Source: Gnetum montanum
Taxonomy: Eukaryota; Streptophyta; Gnetopsida; Gnetales; Gnetaceae
Reading direction: 5' to 3'
NCBI GenBank assembly: GCA_015680685.1
Contig: MNCI01020717.1
Location: forward strand, 387,625-451,624
DNA length: 64,000 nucleotides
Shown: one piece after another, positions 11,297-22,524 of the stretch
How positions within the stretch are numbered: position 1 is the first letter of the stretch
Layout: every line of letters begins with the position of its first letter
The notes under the pieces: model-generated
The model's database searches: none
Told to the model about the DNA's origin: nothing
Seen by the model: only the letters and a program-made list of their open reading frames with translations
Position numbers and translations under genes: made by a program

Positions 11297-13712
11297 CTTC
11301 ATCAAGCAAGAATAGGTTTAGATCTAGAAACCTCCAAGAGATCTACCAAGCATAGCCACGAGCATGAGCATAAAAGAGAGAGATGTATAATTGATGCCAA
11401 GATGGCTAATGTTGCAAATATTCATAGATGCAAAAGGTCATGTTTAGGTAATTCCAAGAATAAAGAATTAATAATTTCTTTTCTAAAATTGAGTAACATG
11501 TATCCATCAAAACATATATCAATGATCAATTAATGGGTTTAAGTCACCAAGAAGATATTAAAATAAGCTCACATGCCCAAGAATGGGTTTCAAGATAAAA
11601 CACAAGAATAACTAGATTAGACCCCAAATATGTATTTAACATATCTCATTACTTTATTACAAAACCTTAGAATAAACTAAAATATAAATATATAAATAAA
11701 ACATAAATAAAATACTAGCAGTAGGTCACCACCATCCTTTCAACTTGTCATTCACAAGAGGCACCAATCATTAGTAAATATCAAGAAATAATAATTATGA
11801 AAAAAATAAAAAATAATAATATTTCCAAATAACATGTAATAAGAGCAAGGTCCAATATTCAAAACCTTAGGAAGCATAATATCAAGACATAATAAAACAT
11901 TTATTCCTACTAATAAATGACAGGTTGTTCTAAGATACACTATATAGAAGCTTATAAGCACATCTAACATGATGTATGAATCAGAAACTTCCAATGCATG
12001 TAAATAAGAAGTTAAGGGTTTAAACCCCAAATGCATGATCATAAACATAAACATAAGAGAGACATTAGAATACACAAGCATAAAAAACTAACAAAATATA
12101 ATATATTATTAACATAATATATTAAATATACCCCTGTATTTAAGACCAAGTATTAAAATAAAAAAAAGAAATTGATGAGGGCATGCATAAGTGGTGGATC
12201 ATGTGGTTTAATTTGATACAATGTGTAAAACCTTACTAGCTATTGTTGATCATGGTGACAAGTGTGCTTGTGCTTAACAAGATGATGTAAGAAGTGTGGC
12301 TATAGGTGTTGCATGGTTTTCATTAGCTCATGCCGTGATGTGTTTTGTTAAGTTCTTTAATGAGCGAAACTCTTGTCATTGTGTATTATGGTGCATGAAG
12401 TGTTGGAGCCACGTACAGTGATTAAGTAAATAAAAAACCTACGATTCTAGGTTTGAAAATACCAAGGTGTTATAATTCTTATTAACAAGGAATCAAAATT
12501 AGAAAGCCAAAGGAGATAATAATTAACTATGTTTGAAACATGCTATGTATAGCTAAAGGTTCTATGAAGATGGTTAAAAAAAGTAACAAGGATTTATGAA
12601 ATCCAAATAGATGCTTTTCAAGAAGAAAAGAGTGAAAAGTGGTGTGAAGTTGAAGATTTATTTGAGTAAGGGATTAGAAGTTTATTAAACAACGTCAAAT
12701 GAAAGTTACATGGTTAACATTAATAAAGTAGGAGAAAAATGAGTAATATGTGTAAAATTTTAGAGAAGTTTGAATTCTTTTAAGATTAATTATTGGGTAA
12801 AGGAATTTTTGAAGAAGCATGAGATCTCCCAAAATAATAGAACATTTGAAGAATCTAGAAATTATTGAGTAAGAACATTTTTTTGAATAAATATATTTTT
12901 AAATTACTTAAGGTAAGTAACAAGGACTTTTTATAATAGTGTATCTTATATAACTTCAGAAATATGAAATGTTACTTAAACTTGTTGACGGAAAAATCAA
13001 AATAATGCTAACATTATATCAAAGAGATTAAAAACATTAAACAATAGATAGATGATTGATAGAAATTTTAGAATTCAAAATATAAAATGCTAAATGATGG
13101 ATTCAAATTCAAAATGATGTGGTTCACTTCTCTTGAAGATAGGGAAACAAAAGATGAAAATATAATAACTTTATAAATCTAGAAGGAAAAATACAAAAGA
13201 CATGAAGATCAGAAAGAAGAATACCAATCAACATCAAAATTAAAACATTGAAACTCTAATAGAAATAAGGAACTCACTCCTAGGCTTCTTCATGAAAAAA
13301 TTTTCTATCAACATGATTTATATAAGGATAAGGAGATTAGTTTCTAAGGAGTAGAAAATTAAACATTTCAATTCCATGGAAGAATAAAGGACTTTTATAT
13401 CTTGTATATGGCTAAAGTATGATACCTACTAAAGTACATAAAACTCAAACTCACAATTAGAACCCCTAATATATATTCAAACATCATAATAACTAATATA
13501 TAGTAGATAAACTTATTTACATAGCTCATCATTGGTAATTTGAAGTCATAGGGTAAGTATATTTGTTAAGTTTGTTTGTTCTTAACATTATTTCTAGGGG
13601 CTCTTTTTAGAACTTATGTATGATTATAAGTATTAGAACCATGTGATACTATAATTGGCTTGTTAAAAAGTGTTTATTTTAATATTTCAAGATTCCTTGA
13701 TTAAATCATGGC
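11297..13712. other. Unassigned AT-rich DNA
   Basis: This holds very AT-rich sequence with short open frames on both strands (for example 11752-12081 minus). Those frames show hydrophobic low-complexity translations and no motif. No gene, transposon end or RNA was recognised. Confidence 0.5.
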
Positions 13713-13812
13713 TGTTGGATTTGCATCTTTACCTAGATAGGCCTTGCATCCAAAACCCATTATGTTGGATTTGCATCTTTACCTAGATAGGCCTTGCATC
13801 CAAAACCCATTA
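13713..13812. repeat. 50-bp perfect tandem duplication
   Basis: The unit starting tgttggatttgcatcttt is present at 13713 and at 13763 with no differences seen. Its exactness in heavily decayed surroundings suggests a recent slippage or assembly duplication. Confidence 0.93.
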
Positions 13813-14416
13813 TCTCATAATTGACATCTATTTTCATTGGAAGAAGAGACTTTGCTGGTTTGCAAAAGAAGAAAGGGTTCAAGATGTGTATTTGTGATAT
13901 TGCAGTTTGTGTTAGGTCATTATTATAATCCCTTATTTCCTAGATTTTTCTGTACACCAATTTCCTATATGATTTTTGTTTAACCCTTATGTTAACAAGT
14001 GATGGTTTCATTAACAACTATAGCAAGGGTTGGTTTATCAAAGGAGGTTTTGCTAATGTCATGTTAATCATTGATTTGAAGAAGAAGTCTATTGTATCTT
14101 TTTGTTGTAGACATAATTTCATACATTTGTGCATTTCTAAGATTTGCAAGTATTTATCACATGTTCAACATGTTGGTTGAAGTGGATTTCTCTTGTAATT
14201 TATTATTTTTAATAGTGATCTATGGATTTTCCTCTATGTTTGGCATAGAATGGGTGTTTGTATAATATTGTTATCCTAGAACCCTTGACATTAATATATG
14301 GTTTTAGTATGAGTCTTTTACTTATATTTGGTTGGTTGTGTATAGTGGTGTTGTGTCCTTCTTAGTGATTTCTAGCTAGTATAGAGTTTCTTAATATGAT
14401 TTAATTAGATGTTGAA
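13813..14416. other. Unassigned DNA upstream of a LINE-like fragment
   Basis: A 63-codon open frame at 13989-14180 plus (it contains KGGFANVMLIIDLKKKSIV) is richer in charged residues than most chance frames here. It could be a fragment of a transposon protein, but I cannot assign it. Nothing else was recognised. Confidence 0.4.
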
Positions 14417-14640
14417 GCTCTAGGATTTGATGATTTTCCAATTGAATTTTTCAATAAGCATTGGGAAATTGTTGAAGATGATCTTAGGAAGCTATTAAAA
14501 AAGTTTTTCTTAGTAAAAATATTAATAAAGATGTCATTTGTCTTCTTTTTAAGGATGGAGACCTTCAACATTGATGAAATGTCAAATATCTAATTTCAAA
14601 AATCTTAAGACCAAAGCAATGTTTTGCCAAGAAACACTAG
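14417..14640 (+). pseudogene. Probable LINE (L1-type) reverse transcriptase fragment
   Basis: On the plus strand the translation ALGFDDFPIEFFNKHW, followed by EIVEDDLRKL, resembles the start of plant L1 reverse transcriptases, which read APGPDGFPxEFFxxxWxxVxxDL. A few codons on, INKDVICLLFKDGD echoes the (I)NxTxIxLIPKxDG block, and KYLISKIL echoes YKIISKIL. Stops interrupt it, and the catalytic FADD region is not seen. This is a short decayed relic with no neighbouring LINE parts that I can identify. Confidence 0.5.
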
Positions 14641-17447
14641 CATAGTCCTTGTCTTAGGATTAATGAATAATGAAAATCATAGTCTATTAGTTATGATGTT
14701 GCTGCTACAACATCACAAATGTAATGTCCTAGCTTTTGTTGCTAAGTCACAAATGTGATATCTTAATGTCAATAAAAGCCTATAAACATGTGCGTTGGGA
14801 TGGTAAAAAGGTTATAGTTTAGTTAGTAGATAGCTAAACTCTGTAATTTTATTTCTCATTCTTTGTAATAGTCAACAAGTGCTCATGACATATAATTGAG
14901 TAAGTTATTTGGAGTTTTTACTAATGAAATTTACCTTTCAGTATTTAAGCATAAAGTATTAGACTTGTGTCAGCTTAGTAATTCCAATGACTAGAAACTT
15001 GGTATGTCTAGTAATGTGCTAGTTTGATAATCTTAGTCATTAGCATGAATATTCATGAATATTTAGAAAACAACTAAGCATGATTGCATTGAAACCTAGT
15101 TGTGATGGGCTAGGAAAAAAGGGATGCAAGTCCAGCATGAGGGGACTATGATTGAGAACAAGTTACATTAAATGAAAAATAGAGAGATTAAGAACAACAT
15201 AAGCTAGGCTATGATGATGGCATGACTTAGGCATGAGTAAGGGCTAAGCATGAACTAAGCATGGGGGTAGCACAACTACTTAAAGTAGAGAAGTTTTAAC
15301 AGAGAGTTGAGTGCAATTGATGTTAAGTCATATCGAGGTAGCATTGAGGTTATGCTACATTGTAAAAAGAAAGAAAAAAGTTTGAATTTGAAAAATAAAT
15401 AAATAAAAATAGCCTCAAATCTTTAGAATTTCTCCTCAACCTTTAATGGAAGATTGATAATGCCATGATTCAAGGTTTTGAACTTTCAAAGAAACATACA
15501 TGAACATGAATTTGATCTTATACTTGCCTTAAAACCTCATAAACCCTTCAAACTTAACCACATTGACATGAAATATACTTGGAAATTGATGGAAATAACT
15601 CACACAACCTAAATAAGCTTGGAAAAATCTCATGCAAAGAGGAAAATGAGCTTAAACATGTAGTTAACATGAAAAGAAATTAAAATCCTTTGAAATTAGC
15701 ATGAAACAAGAGGAGAATAACATGAATCTACTAGTTGGAAGTGAATTCCATTAATATGAACATTAAAACACTTCTAAATTATTTAATTCTTCACTAAAAA
15801 CATAAGAGAACATGTAAATATCATCAAAAACTTACAAGAACATGAAACATGAGAATATATGTGAAAAATATGTTAGAATGCATGAAATATGAGAAACTAT
15901 GTAAGAGATGCATGTGATAACTTGACAAAGGAATCCATGAAAGAGGAATTTACTACTCAAGATGAGAAAACCATGTTGTAAGAATACTTGAAAGAAAATG
16001 AGATGAAAGCTAGGGGAGCTTCATCCAAGCAATCAAAAAACTTGGAAAACACACAAAATGAAGAAAAGGAAGAGCTGTTTTTCACTTCATTACAATAATG
16101 AAAGGTTAGTTACAATGAAAGGGATTCACCTCTATTTCTATTATTTTGTGGAGAATTTTACCTCTTTGAGAATGAGCCATACATGAAGGCTTTTGATCCC
16201 TTCTTACTTTTTTTTACCAATTTTTTCACAACCTAATCTTATAGGAATTTTCTTCAAACAAACATACTTATAACACCTATTACATCAAAGTAAAGACATC
16301 AACATGAAATTGAAGAATACAATTGCTTCCTACTCTACTCAACATTAAAGGAAATTGAGATAGAGTTAGAGGCATACATTCATACTATTTCTAAAATATC
16401 ATTGACATCATTGGTAAGGAAAGTGTTAGGTGTTTAAAGTAGTTATGATTATATATGATCACTAGAGTGACTAGTAATGATTTATTTTTTTGTTTCACTA
16501 TTATATTATTAAGAGAACATACTATTAGTTAATATTACTTTCTTTCATAGGTTTGAAAGTTTAGAATTAGCAAAAAATGAAGAGAAACCCTAACCTATGA
16601 ATCTAGAAACATGGCAATTACCCTAGCAATTCTAAATCACATATATTCATGATAATCCATTTTACCTAGATATTATAATTATCTTTCATCAAGATGAATA
16701 ACTCTTATGGAGAGAATACATGGACAATGTTGTTCAAATGCATGATAAAGGAACTCCATCCATGCTACAAGTTTCCATAACTAGGGCCCAATTAGGCAAT
16801 GTAGTAAAAGACTACCATCTTAATAAGAGATTCATGAGATCTTACAAACTTGATTTTGTCCAATTCAACATAGATCAATGAAAAAATTAATAATATCAAA
16901 GTAGGAAGAGTAAACACAATTTCTAATTAGAGCTCAAGTCTAAGAAAGTAAAGGATAAAGGTTATAGGATATATGAGAAGGAATGCTTAATTTCTTTCAG
17001 GTTTACTCCACATCAAATTGAGAACACCATATTCAAATTCAATGAGAAGGAAATGCGAAACATCACCATGTGGTCCTTTCTAAGAATGCATTCTACATGT
17101 TGCAGCAACCTTTCTTTATCTTATTAGGCATTCAAAGTTTTAGTATACATATCTTTGCATTGGTCATTACCCTAAATCATTAGCAATCCATATTGACTTT
17201 TGTTTCTACCTCTTCCCAAAATTGACATGGACACTCACAAGCCATGTCATTTTCAATGCTATTTTCTAAATAGACCTCTTCTAACCTTCGATAGCTCTTT
17301 TACATTAACATTATTTACCCAAAACATTTTAAAATATTATTACAATGTTCATCCAAGGACTAAATTGTAATTTTAGATTCACTCTAATAACTTATTTATA
17401 ATCAACATCTTAATTGATGGCCAACATTACCTTTGGTGTCATTTCTT
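14641..17447. other. Unassigned AT-rich DNA left of the copia element
   Basis: I see no supported gene. Words such as acatcacaaatgtaatgtcc and cacaaatgtgatatc recur near 14712-14765. The stretch at about 16730-17090 has short in-frame runs on the plus strand but no known motif. It is probably decayed transposon DNA. Confidence 0.45.
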
Positions 17448-17827
17448 TGAAGAGTCTAAAGGGCCCTAGATCTACAAACTAAGCTTAAAGGAAATAAAGA
17501 ACTTTGTTAGAACAAGAACACTCTTGTTAAAATTTCTAACCTCTATATGTCTTCTGTATTATTTTTTTCTGTTATTATCATTTTTAAGGATCTTCTTAAT
17601 ATGGGATGTCCTAAACATGGATTGGATAAGAATTACATGAATAGGATCTCATCTTTAAAATAGATTAATGATCCTTGTCATCATATTTAAGGATATTCTT
17701 AATATGGGATGTCCTAAACATAGATTGGATAAGAATTACATGAATAGGATCTCATCTTATTTAAAATAGATTAATGAATGAGATATATCTAATTCTATTG
17801 TGGAACATCTAGTCATCATATTCCACA
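17448..17827 (-). repeat. 3' LTR of the copia element, with internal duplication
   Basis: At 380 bp this LTR is 103 bp longer than its partner because one segment is tandemly duplicated. The words ttaaggat and taatatgggatgtcc recur 103 bp apart (starting near 17584 and 17687). The duplication is absent from the 5' LTR, so it arose after insertion or is an assembly error. Confidence 0.92.
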
Positions 17828-18375
17828 AACCCCCCCATGATGGTAAGAGGTTTCACTCCTAGGAAGTTTAAAAAAGACTCAAACTTTTCATGGCTCAAAA
17901 TCTTTGTAAAGGTGTCTGCTATTTGTGCTTCAGTTGCACAATGCTCCATGTTGAGTATGTTATCTTAGATCAAGCTTTTGAGATGGTGATGCTTGATATC
18001 TATGTGCTTGGAATGCCCATGATGAATAGGATTATGAGCCATTGCAATAGAACTTGTGCTATCATAGTGTAAGCGAATGGGAGGTTTGAGTGTATATCCC
18101 ATTTCAGTGAAGACGGAGTGGATCCAAATGGCCTAAGTAGTAGAATTTGATGTAGCAATGTATTCTACTTCAGCTGTTGAGAGAAAAATTGTAGATTGTT
18201 TCTTTGATCCCCATGAGATAAGTGATGGACTGAAGAAGAAACAAAAATCAGAAGTTGACTTTCGATCTTCAAGGTTGCCTCCATAGTCTGCATCAATGTA
18301 TTCCCATATCTTGAAATTTGTATGTCAATGAAATGTGATTCCAAAATCTATTGTAGTTCTCAAGTATCACAATAC
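17809..18375 (-). pseudogene. Copia RNase H domain
   Basis: This is the C-terminal RNase H of the copia polyprotein, which degrades the RNA of the cDNA hybrid. Reading minus, the catalytic residues are visible in order: YIDADYGG (Asp), LSTAEVEY (Glu) and HYDSTSS (Asp). The motifs DRKSTSDFCF, HIDIKHHHL and IADTFTKIL follow the family pattern. Two in-frame stops interrupt it. The coding frame runs through the polypurine tract (17828-17838) and ends at a TAG inside the LTR (17809-17811), a common arrangement in copia elements. Confidence 0.9.
17828..17838 (-). promoter_or_regulatory. Polypurine tract of the copia element
   Basis: In sense this is atggggggg followed by tt, directly upstream of the 3' LTR. 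It is the expected primer site for plus-strand cDNA synthesis. Confidence 0.85.
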
Positions 18376-19330
18376 CTATTTTGTAGCTTTCCAGTGTGAT
18401 TCATGTGGATCTTGCATGAATTGAGAAAGGTAGTTTACAACATATTGGATATCTAGACGAGTATTAGAGAGATACATTAAACTACCAACGAGGGATTTGT
18501 ATAGTGAAGGGTTGATAGAGGGGGATTTGTCATGCTTGGTAAGTTTTGTACCAAGGGCAAGTGGTGTGTCTGAAGGATTACAATTAATCATGCCAGATTT
18601 CTCAATTAAGGATAGGGAAAATTTCATTTGGCATATGGAAGTTGATTTTGTTCTTTGGATAACTTGAAAACCCAAAAAATATGACATCTTCCCTAAATTA
18701 GACATTTCAAATTCCTTTTTCATGGCATTAAGAAAATTATTTCCTAATGCAATTGTAAATGAAAAATAGATTAAATCATTTACATGTAAAAAAACATAAA
18801 TAAAATCATCTCCAGATACCTTTTTGTATATTTTTTTTAGGGACTAAAGATTAATGAAGCCTTCTTGCATGAAAAATGCATGAATACGTGCGTACCATGC
18901 ACGTGGAGCTTGCTTGAGCCCGTACAATGCTTTATGGAGCTTGTAAACATGATTTTATTTTTCTTCATCAATGAAGCCTAGTGGTTGTTCCACATAAAAT
19001 TCTTCATTAAGAATGCCATTGAGAAATTTAGAAGCCACATCCAGTTGATAAACCACATAGCCATCTTGTGTAGCAATGGCAAGAAAGATTCTCATGGATT
19101 CCATCCATGAAATAGGAGCAAAGTTATCATCAAAGTCTCTACCTTGTTGTTGGAGATAACCTTTGGCAACTAGGCGAGCTTTGAAATTTTCTATTTCATC
19201 ATATTGATTTCTCTTAAGTTTAAATATCCATTTTAAATCAATAACAAGCTTACCAGACGAATGAGGAACTAGGCTGCAAGTGTTGTTTTTATTAATTTGA
19301 TGTAGCTCTTTCTCCATGGCATCAATCCAA
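18376..19330 (-). pseudogene. Copia reverse transcriptase
   Basis: The N-terminal half (19317-18955) reads MEKELHQINKNNT, KARLVAKGYLQQQG, FAPISWMESMRIFLAIA and YQLDVASKFLNG. The last motif carries the first catalytic Asp of copia RT. The second half (18723-18376) reads FEMSNLGKMSYFLG, LYKSLVGSLMYL, RLDIQYVV and DPHESHWKA. Between them, near 18785, the YVDD active-site box reads HVND, so a catalytic Asp is lost. Stops separate the two open halves. Normally the enzyme copies element RNA into cDNA in the virus-like particle; this copy cannot. Confidence 0.93.
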
Positions 19331-19447
19331 TGATTATCTTATGCAGCTTCAACGACTATGGATGGTTCCATTAAATCATCATCGCTCCACCCCATTGGCA
19401 TAAGTAGCACAAAAAATTCATCATCCATCATACTGAAAAGAGCATTT

Positions 19448-19960
19448 TCAAGAGAGTCCACGTCCTAGGTTGGTGAAGCAGTGTCTCCATGAAAGTGACT
19501 TCTTGTCATGCATTGTGTAAAATTTGTATCCAGCATGTTGGAGGCTGGATGATATTGAGCTAGCTAAGAGGTGGATGGAATCTATCGGGAGGTGGACATT
19601 GTTGAGGTAGAAGGTGTTGTAGATGAAATGATTTGAGAAGGCATTGATGCAGAGGTATGCCCTTGAAGAGGAAATGAAAGTTGAGGATGGTGTTGCACTG
19701 GATGACCATGCTAGGGTTGTGTATGTTGTGGTAATTGTTGGTTTATTGCTACCACAGATCCATGTCCCAAATTGGAAGTAGTAGGCATGTTTTTGGTAGT
19801 AGAAATAGGCACATTTTTGGTAGTAGTAGTAGGCACGTTTTTGGCAGCAGAAACAGGCATGTTTTTGGTAGTAAAAACATGCACATTTTTGTAGCAGCAG
19901 AAAAGTGAGGAGAAATAGCACCGTGGATGTCCATGCCACTATAATGTTGAAACATTTTTT
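19448..19960 (-). pseudogene. Copia integrase-RT linker with octapeptide repeats
   Basis: This is the variable linker of the polyprotein. In the frame that continues the integrase, about five 8-residue repeats of the form TTKNxPxx (KNVPTTTT, KNVPISTT, KNMPTTSN) lie at about 19780-19900. They are encoded by 24-bp units. A Gln/Pro/Ser/Thr-rich stretch follows. The longer open frames seen here in the other two frames (LLPKTCLLLLPK and similar) are repeat shadows. Linkers at this position are typically disordered and fast-evolving. Confidence 0.75.
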
Positions 19961-20880
19961 CCATGAATTTTACATCACATGAATCAACCACATTTTTATT
20001 TGCAACATCATAGCACATGTATGCTTTGGAATTTGCATAATATCCCACAAAAATACATGGCTATCCTTGTTTATCTAGCTTTTTTCTTTTTTGTATTGGA
20101 ATTTGAATGTAGCATGGTAACCAAAAAATTTGAAATGAGAGATATTGGGTGAATATCCATTTCATAATTCATATGGATTTTTATTTGAATTGATCTTGAT
20201 GGCACCCTATTTAAAATATATATTGATCTTGCACAAGCTTCTCCCTAAAATTTATTCTCCAAACCTGACATTTGAAGTAGATACCTTGCCATTTCAACCA
20301 TATTTCTATTCTTTCTATCAGCAATTTCCATTTTTTTGAGGTGTGAATGATGTGGTTGTTTGATGAATAATCCCATTTTTCTTATAAAATTCATCAAATT
20401 CAATTGATAAAAATTCACCACCACGATCTGTTCGAATTTTCTTAATTGAATTGCACTTTGATTTTGTACTTCCACCTTGAATTCTTTAAAAAATCCCAAT
20501 GTTTGATCTTTTAATTTCATAAAATACCCCCAAGAAAATCTTGAAAAATCATCCACTATGATTAACATATATCGATTTTTACCTAGGCTCAAAGTTTGCA
20601 TGGGACTGCATAAATCCATATGAACTAGATCTAATTTTTCTTGAGATCTATGTTCTTTTCTAGGAAATGGTAACCTTGTAATTTTTCCTAGTTGACATAT
20701 GCCATAATCATGATTATCTAGCAAAGAAAATTTTAGCATACCTCTTACAATTTCTCCTTTTTTCATGCGGTCCATTGAGCCAAAGTTGACATGTCCTAAC
20801 CGAGCATGCCATAACCATGCTATGCCTTTAGTGATAGTGAGACAATGAACATCCTTTTGCATTTATAACTTGTATATTTG
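19961..20880 (-). pseudogene. Copia integrase with GAG-pre-integrase zinc region
   Basis: The zinc-binding start reads LWHARLGHVNFGSM and later YGICQLGKITRLPF. The second Cys of the HHCC set is present but the first is Tyr. The core begins with VHMDLCSPM (first catalytic Asp) and DDFSRFSWGYF. A frameshift near 20450 moves the second catalytic block to another frame, where IRTDRGGEF is clear, followed by NGIIHQTTTSFTPQKNG. The frame then returns at ADRKNRNMVEMAR. This enzyme would insert the cDNA into the host genome. It is inactive because of the frameshifts and the lost Cys. Confidence 0.92.
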
Positions 20881-21030
20881 ATTCTTTCTTATAGGGATAA
20901 TTGAAATACCTTTATCATCATCAACCTTATAAATTTTACAAACATATTTTTCAAATTCAACACGATACCCATTGCGACAAAATTGCCCCACACTTAATAA
21001 ATTCTTTGAAAGATTTGGAACAAAATAGAT

Positions 21031-21280
21031 CTAGGAAATAACATATTTGTTACCTTGAGTTGTTGTGAAGGCAAATGATCCAATCCTAGCAATGGTTAAC
21101 TTCTTCCCATTACCCATGGTTACCTTTCCATCATATTTTTCCAAGCTTGAGAACAATTTCTTGTTCCTTGTCATGTGATTGTTACACCCACTATCAATAT
21201 ACCAAATGTTGTTGTTGTTGCTAGCATCTGGTACCTTTGTAGAGATCAAGAGTTGATCTTCCTCCTTTTCAATATAAAAT
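21031..21280 (-). pseudogene. Copia aspartic protease region
   Basis: The frame reads WYIDSGCNNHMT, with the catalytic DSG at plus positions 21187-21195. FSSLEKYDGKVTMGNGKKL and IARIGSF follow. This is the usual copia protease start (DSGCSxHM, then VxxGNGxxxxxxGxG). It lies between the zinc knuckle and the integrase in the same polyprotein. Confidence 0.88.
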
Positions 21281-22197
21281 AATTTCTCACCTTTTTGTTG
21301 ATCTTCATGTTCTACAATTTTTTATTTTCCCTTTTTTTCATACTTCTTCCTTGAACAACATTCAAGAGTATTGTGGGTGTTGGTACCACAAAAATCACAA
21401 TGCTTACCTTCCTTTGATTGATTTGATCTTCCATGACCATGACCTCTGGATTTGTTGTGACTATGTCCATGTCCTTTGAACAAGGATCCACTTAAGGATC
21501 TTTGATTTTGATTTTGATTTTGATTGGATGTTCTCTAAAATTGTGCTTGAAATACATTTGCTATTGAATCCTCACATTTAGCAATTCTTTGCTCGTATGT
21601 TCTTAAGCTTCCTACAAGCTCAACCATGGTCATCTTATCATGATCTGTTACTTCTTCAATAGCCATGACGACGAGATCATATCGTCTGGTTACACTTTGA
21701 AGGATCTTTTCAACAGCATGCCTTTCCTCAAGCATTTGTCCATAAGATTCAGGTCCATTTTGAACTTGTTGAAATTGGCTAATGCATTGATCAATATTCT
21801 TTGAATCTAGCATGCGTAAAGATTCAAAATATTTTCTTGAAACTTGTAGCTTGACAATAGGAACTTTTAATGATCCCTTGTATGCAATCTCCAGTGCATC
21901 CCATGCAGCTTTGCTAGTTTGATGCATAACAATTTTGGGAAAGATTGTCAGATCTAACCCAGATTGAATGATGAATAATGCTTTTGCATCTTTCTTACGA
22001 AGCTCCTTAATTTCATTCTTTTCATCTTCCTTCAAGGCTTGAAATGTTGCTTGATTAGCATCTTGGAATCCATTTTCAACAAGATCCCAAAGATCTTGTG
22101 AGATCAAGAATGTCTTCATCTTGATTTCCCAATATTAATAATTCTCTCCATTAAATATAGCAACTTGGAGAGACACAGATCCATGATTTTGGACCAT
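21281..22197 (-). pseudogene. Copia Gag with zinc knuckle
   Basis: The likely start is the ATG at 22197, which reads MVQNHGSVSLQVAIFNGENY and then a stop in place of the next residue before YWEIKMKTFLISQDLW. A UBN2/gag core follows with LFIIQSGLDLTIFP, TSKAAWDALEIAYKG and LKVPIVKLQVSRKYF. A second stop sits at 21535. A basic Gly/His-rich stretch leads to a canonical CCHC knuckle, CDFCGTNTHNTLEC, at about 21358-21399. The protein would form the particle shell and bind RNA. The length fits copia Gag. Confidence 0.9.
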
Positions 22198-22231
22198 CCT
22201 AGAGAGATCTGTTGTCAAGAATCGAGCTAAC

Positions 22232-22245
22232 TAACTTCGATACCA
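22232..22245 (-). promoter_or_regulatory. Primer-binding site of the copia element
   Basis: In sense, tggtatcgaagtta starts two bases after the 5' LTR. The first seven bases match the tggtatcagagc site complementary to initiator tRNA-Met that is used by most plant copia elements. Confidence 0.8.
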
Positions 22246-22247
22246 AA

Positions 22248-22524
22248 TGAAGAGTCTAAAGGGCCATGGATCTACAAACTAAGCTTAAAGGAAATACAAA
22301 ACATTGTTAGAACAAGAACACTCTTATTAAAATTTCTAACTTCTGTATGTTGTCTGTATTATTTTTTTCTATTATTATCATATTTAAGGATCTTCTTAAT
22401 ATGGGATGTCCTAAACATGGATTGGATAAGAATTACATGAATAGAATCTTATCTTATTTAAAATAGATTAATGGATGAGATCTATCTAATTCTATTGTGG
22501 AACATCTAGTCATCATATTCCACA
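22248..22524 (-). repeat. 5' LTR of the copia element
   Basis: This is a 277-bp LTR with TG...CA ends. It matches 17448-17827 except for that copy's 103-bp duplication and scattered substitutions. Confidence 0.94.

Larger units (their letters stand above)
17448..22524 (-). mobile_element. Ty1/copia retrotransposon, nearly full length, decayed
   Basis: This is a 5.08-kb minus-strand element. The LTRs lie at 17448-17827 (3') and 22248-22524 (5') and share the ends tgaagagtctaaagg and catattccaca in plus-strand orientation. The PBS is of initiator-Met type and the polypurine tract is catggggggg. The domain order in sense is gag, zinc knuckle, protease, integrase, reverse transcriptase, RNase H, with integrase before RT, which defines Ty1/copia. 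One long reading frame can be followed from 22197 to 17809, broken by several stops and at least two frameshifts. The flanks share tctt (17444-17447 and 22525-22528); a perfect 5-bp duplication is not evident. Confidence 0.95.

Noticed and set aside
13989-14180. 63-codon plus-strand frame as part of the LINE relic
   Set aside because: It shows no endonuclease or RT motif and its distance and frame do not tie it to the RT-like segment at 14417.
19448-20048. Two overlapping minus-strand frames with LLPKTCLLLLPK and YYQKHA repeats
   Set aside because: These are the two wrong frames of the 24-bp repeats in the copia linker; the frame continuing the polyprotein reads TTKNxPxx.
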